Shown: positions 63,535-64,000 of the stretch, piece after piece
Layout of the letters: each line of letters begins with the position of its first letter
Position numbering within the stretch: the stretch's first letter is position 1
DNA from: Tubulanus polymorphus
Taxonomy: Eukaryota; Nemertea; Palaeonemertea; Tubulaniformes; Tubulanidae
Length of the DNA: 64,000 bases
Direction of reading: 5' to 3'
Assembly (NCBI RefSeq): GCF_964204645.1
Contig: NC_134028.1
Span: forward strand, 62,001 to 126,000
Made by a program: the position numbers and the translations under genes
The notes under the pieces: generated by a model
What the model saw: the letters and a program-made list of their open reading frames with translations, nothing else
Databases searched by the model: none
Told to the model about the DNA's origin: nothing

Positions 63535-64000
63535 CTTTTCAGATTGAATCCATCATCTTCAGAACCAAAAGCAGCCAGAAAATTCTGATTCTTTCAACCT
63601 ATCTATTTGAAATCAGTTCAGTACACCCTAACCCATCAATTAAGATAGAATTCATCATCTTTAGGACCCTATTTTGCAAGAAAAATCTGTATCTTTCAGT
63701 CCATCTACTCGAAATCAGTTCAATTTACCTTAACCTATCATTTCAGATCGAGTCCATCATCTTCAGGAGCATAAATAGCCAGAAAATTCTTAATCTTTCC
63801 ACCTATCTATTTGAAATCAGTTCAATACGCCTTAACACATCTTTTCAGATTGAATCCATCATCTTCAGAACCAAAAGCAGCCAGAAAATTCGTAATCTTT
63901 CAACCTATCTATTTGAAATCAGTTCAATACGCCTTAACCCATCTTTTCAGATTGAGTCCATCATCTTCAGAACCAAAGGCAGCAAGAAAATTCTGATTCT

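Larger units (their letters stand above)
8931..64000 (+). repeat. 102-bp satellite array, A/B/C monomers in 306-bp trimers
   Basis: About 540 tandem monomers of 102 bp fill the rest of the window without interruption. All share GAAATCAGTTCA near the start and ATCATCTT in the middle. Three types (A, B, C) alternate mainly as A-B-C, with A-B dimers and occasional C-C pairs. The array is AT-rich, unlike the GC-rich element genes. I see only five 1 bp deletions in it. The frames that stay open through it are a by-product of 102 being a multiple of three, and I see no gene in it. Its place next to telomere-repeat-ended elements suggests a subtelomeric satellite. Confidence 0.97.

Noticed and set aside
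8931-64000. CRISPR array
   Set aside because: The whole 102 bp unit is repeated with variants; there are no unique spacers between short direct repeats, no cas genes, and the context is eukaryotic.

Overview
The window looks like the end region of a eukaryotic chromosome, most likely from an invertebrate animal. The evidence is (CCCTAA)n telomere-type repeats, Penelope-like retroelement (PLE) genes with a C-terminal GIY-YIG endonuclease, and a very long AT-rich satellite array. Nothing bacterial (operons, ribosome binding sites, rRNA or tRNA operons) is visible. The species cannot be named from this sequence.

Layout. Positions 1-2520 hold the 3' part of one PLE copy (reverse transcriptase/endonuclease frame plus a short 3' UTR). 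It ends in nine exact CCTAAC units (2514-2567). A second copy of the same ~100 nt 3' end follows directly (2564-2665). Next is about 2.1 kb of non-coding 5' region (2666-4748), with tandem ~270-300 bp repeats that carry antisense tRNA-like B boxes, and then four short GATCA boxes. A TATA box and an initiator-like site precede ORF1 (4780-6342), a 520-residue protein with a helical N-terminal half, a proline-rich linker and a C-terminal SGNH/GDSL hydrolase domain. ORF2 (open from 6306, entered at 6339, stop 8796-8798) encodes the PLE reverse transcriptase with a GIY-YIG endonuclease. It differs from the first copy by three substitutions over their shared 2.5 kb. The second element also ends in CCTAAC repeats (8913-8934), which run straight into the satellite.

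From about 8931 to 64000 there is only one satellite family: about 540 monomers of exactly 102 bp, in three types (A, B, C) mostly ordered A-B-C (306 bp), sometimes A-B (204 bp). Multi-kilobase higher-order repeats are superimposed, including an 8,262 bp tandem duplication. The A monomer contains CCCTAACCC, so a telomere-like motif recurs through the array.

How the parts may work together. ORF1 ends with the canonical -1 frameshift heptamer T TTA AAC immediately before its stop. A 7 nt spacer and a 9 bp bulged hairpin follow. The -1 frame is exactly the ORF2 frame, which has no ATG until deep inside the conserved domain. I infer a 1339-residue esterase-RT-endonuclease fusion. The orientation (sense strand, 3' end, CCCTAA repeats, then interior satellite) is the one expected if element RNA was copied onto a TTAGGG overhang at a chromosome end. 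That mode is known for endonuclease-lacking telomeric PLEs and the rotifer Terminons; here the element appears to keep an intact endonuclease.
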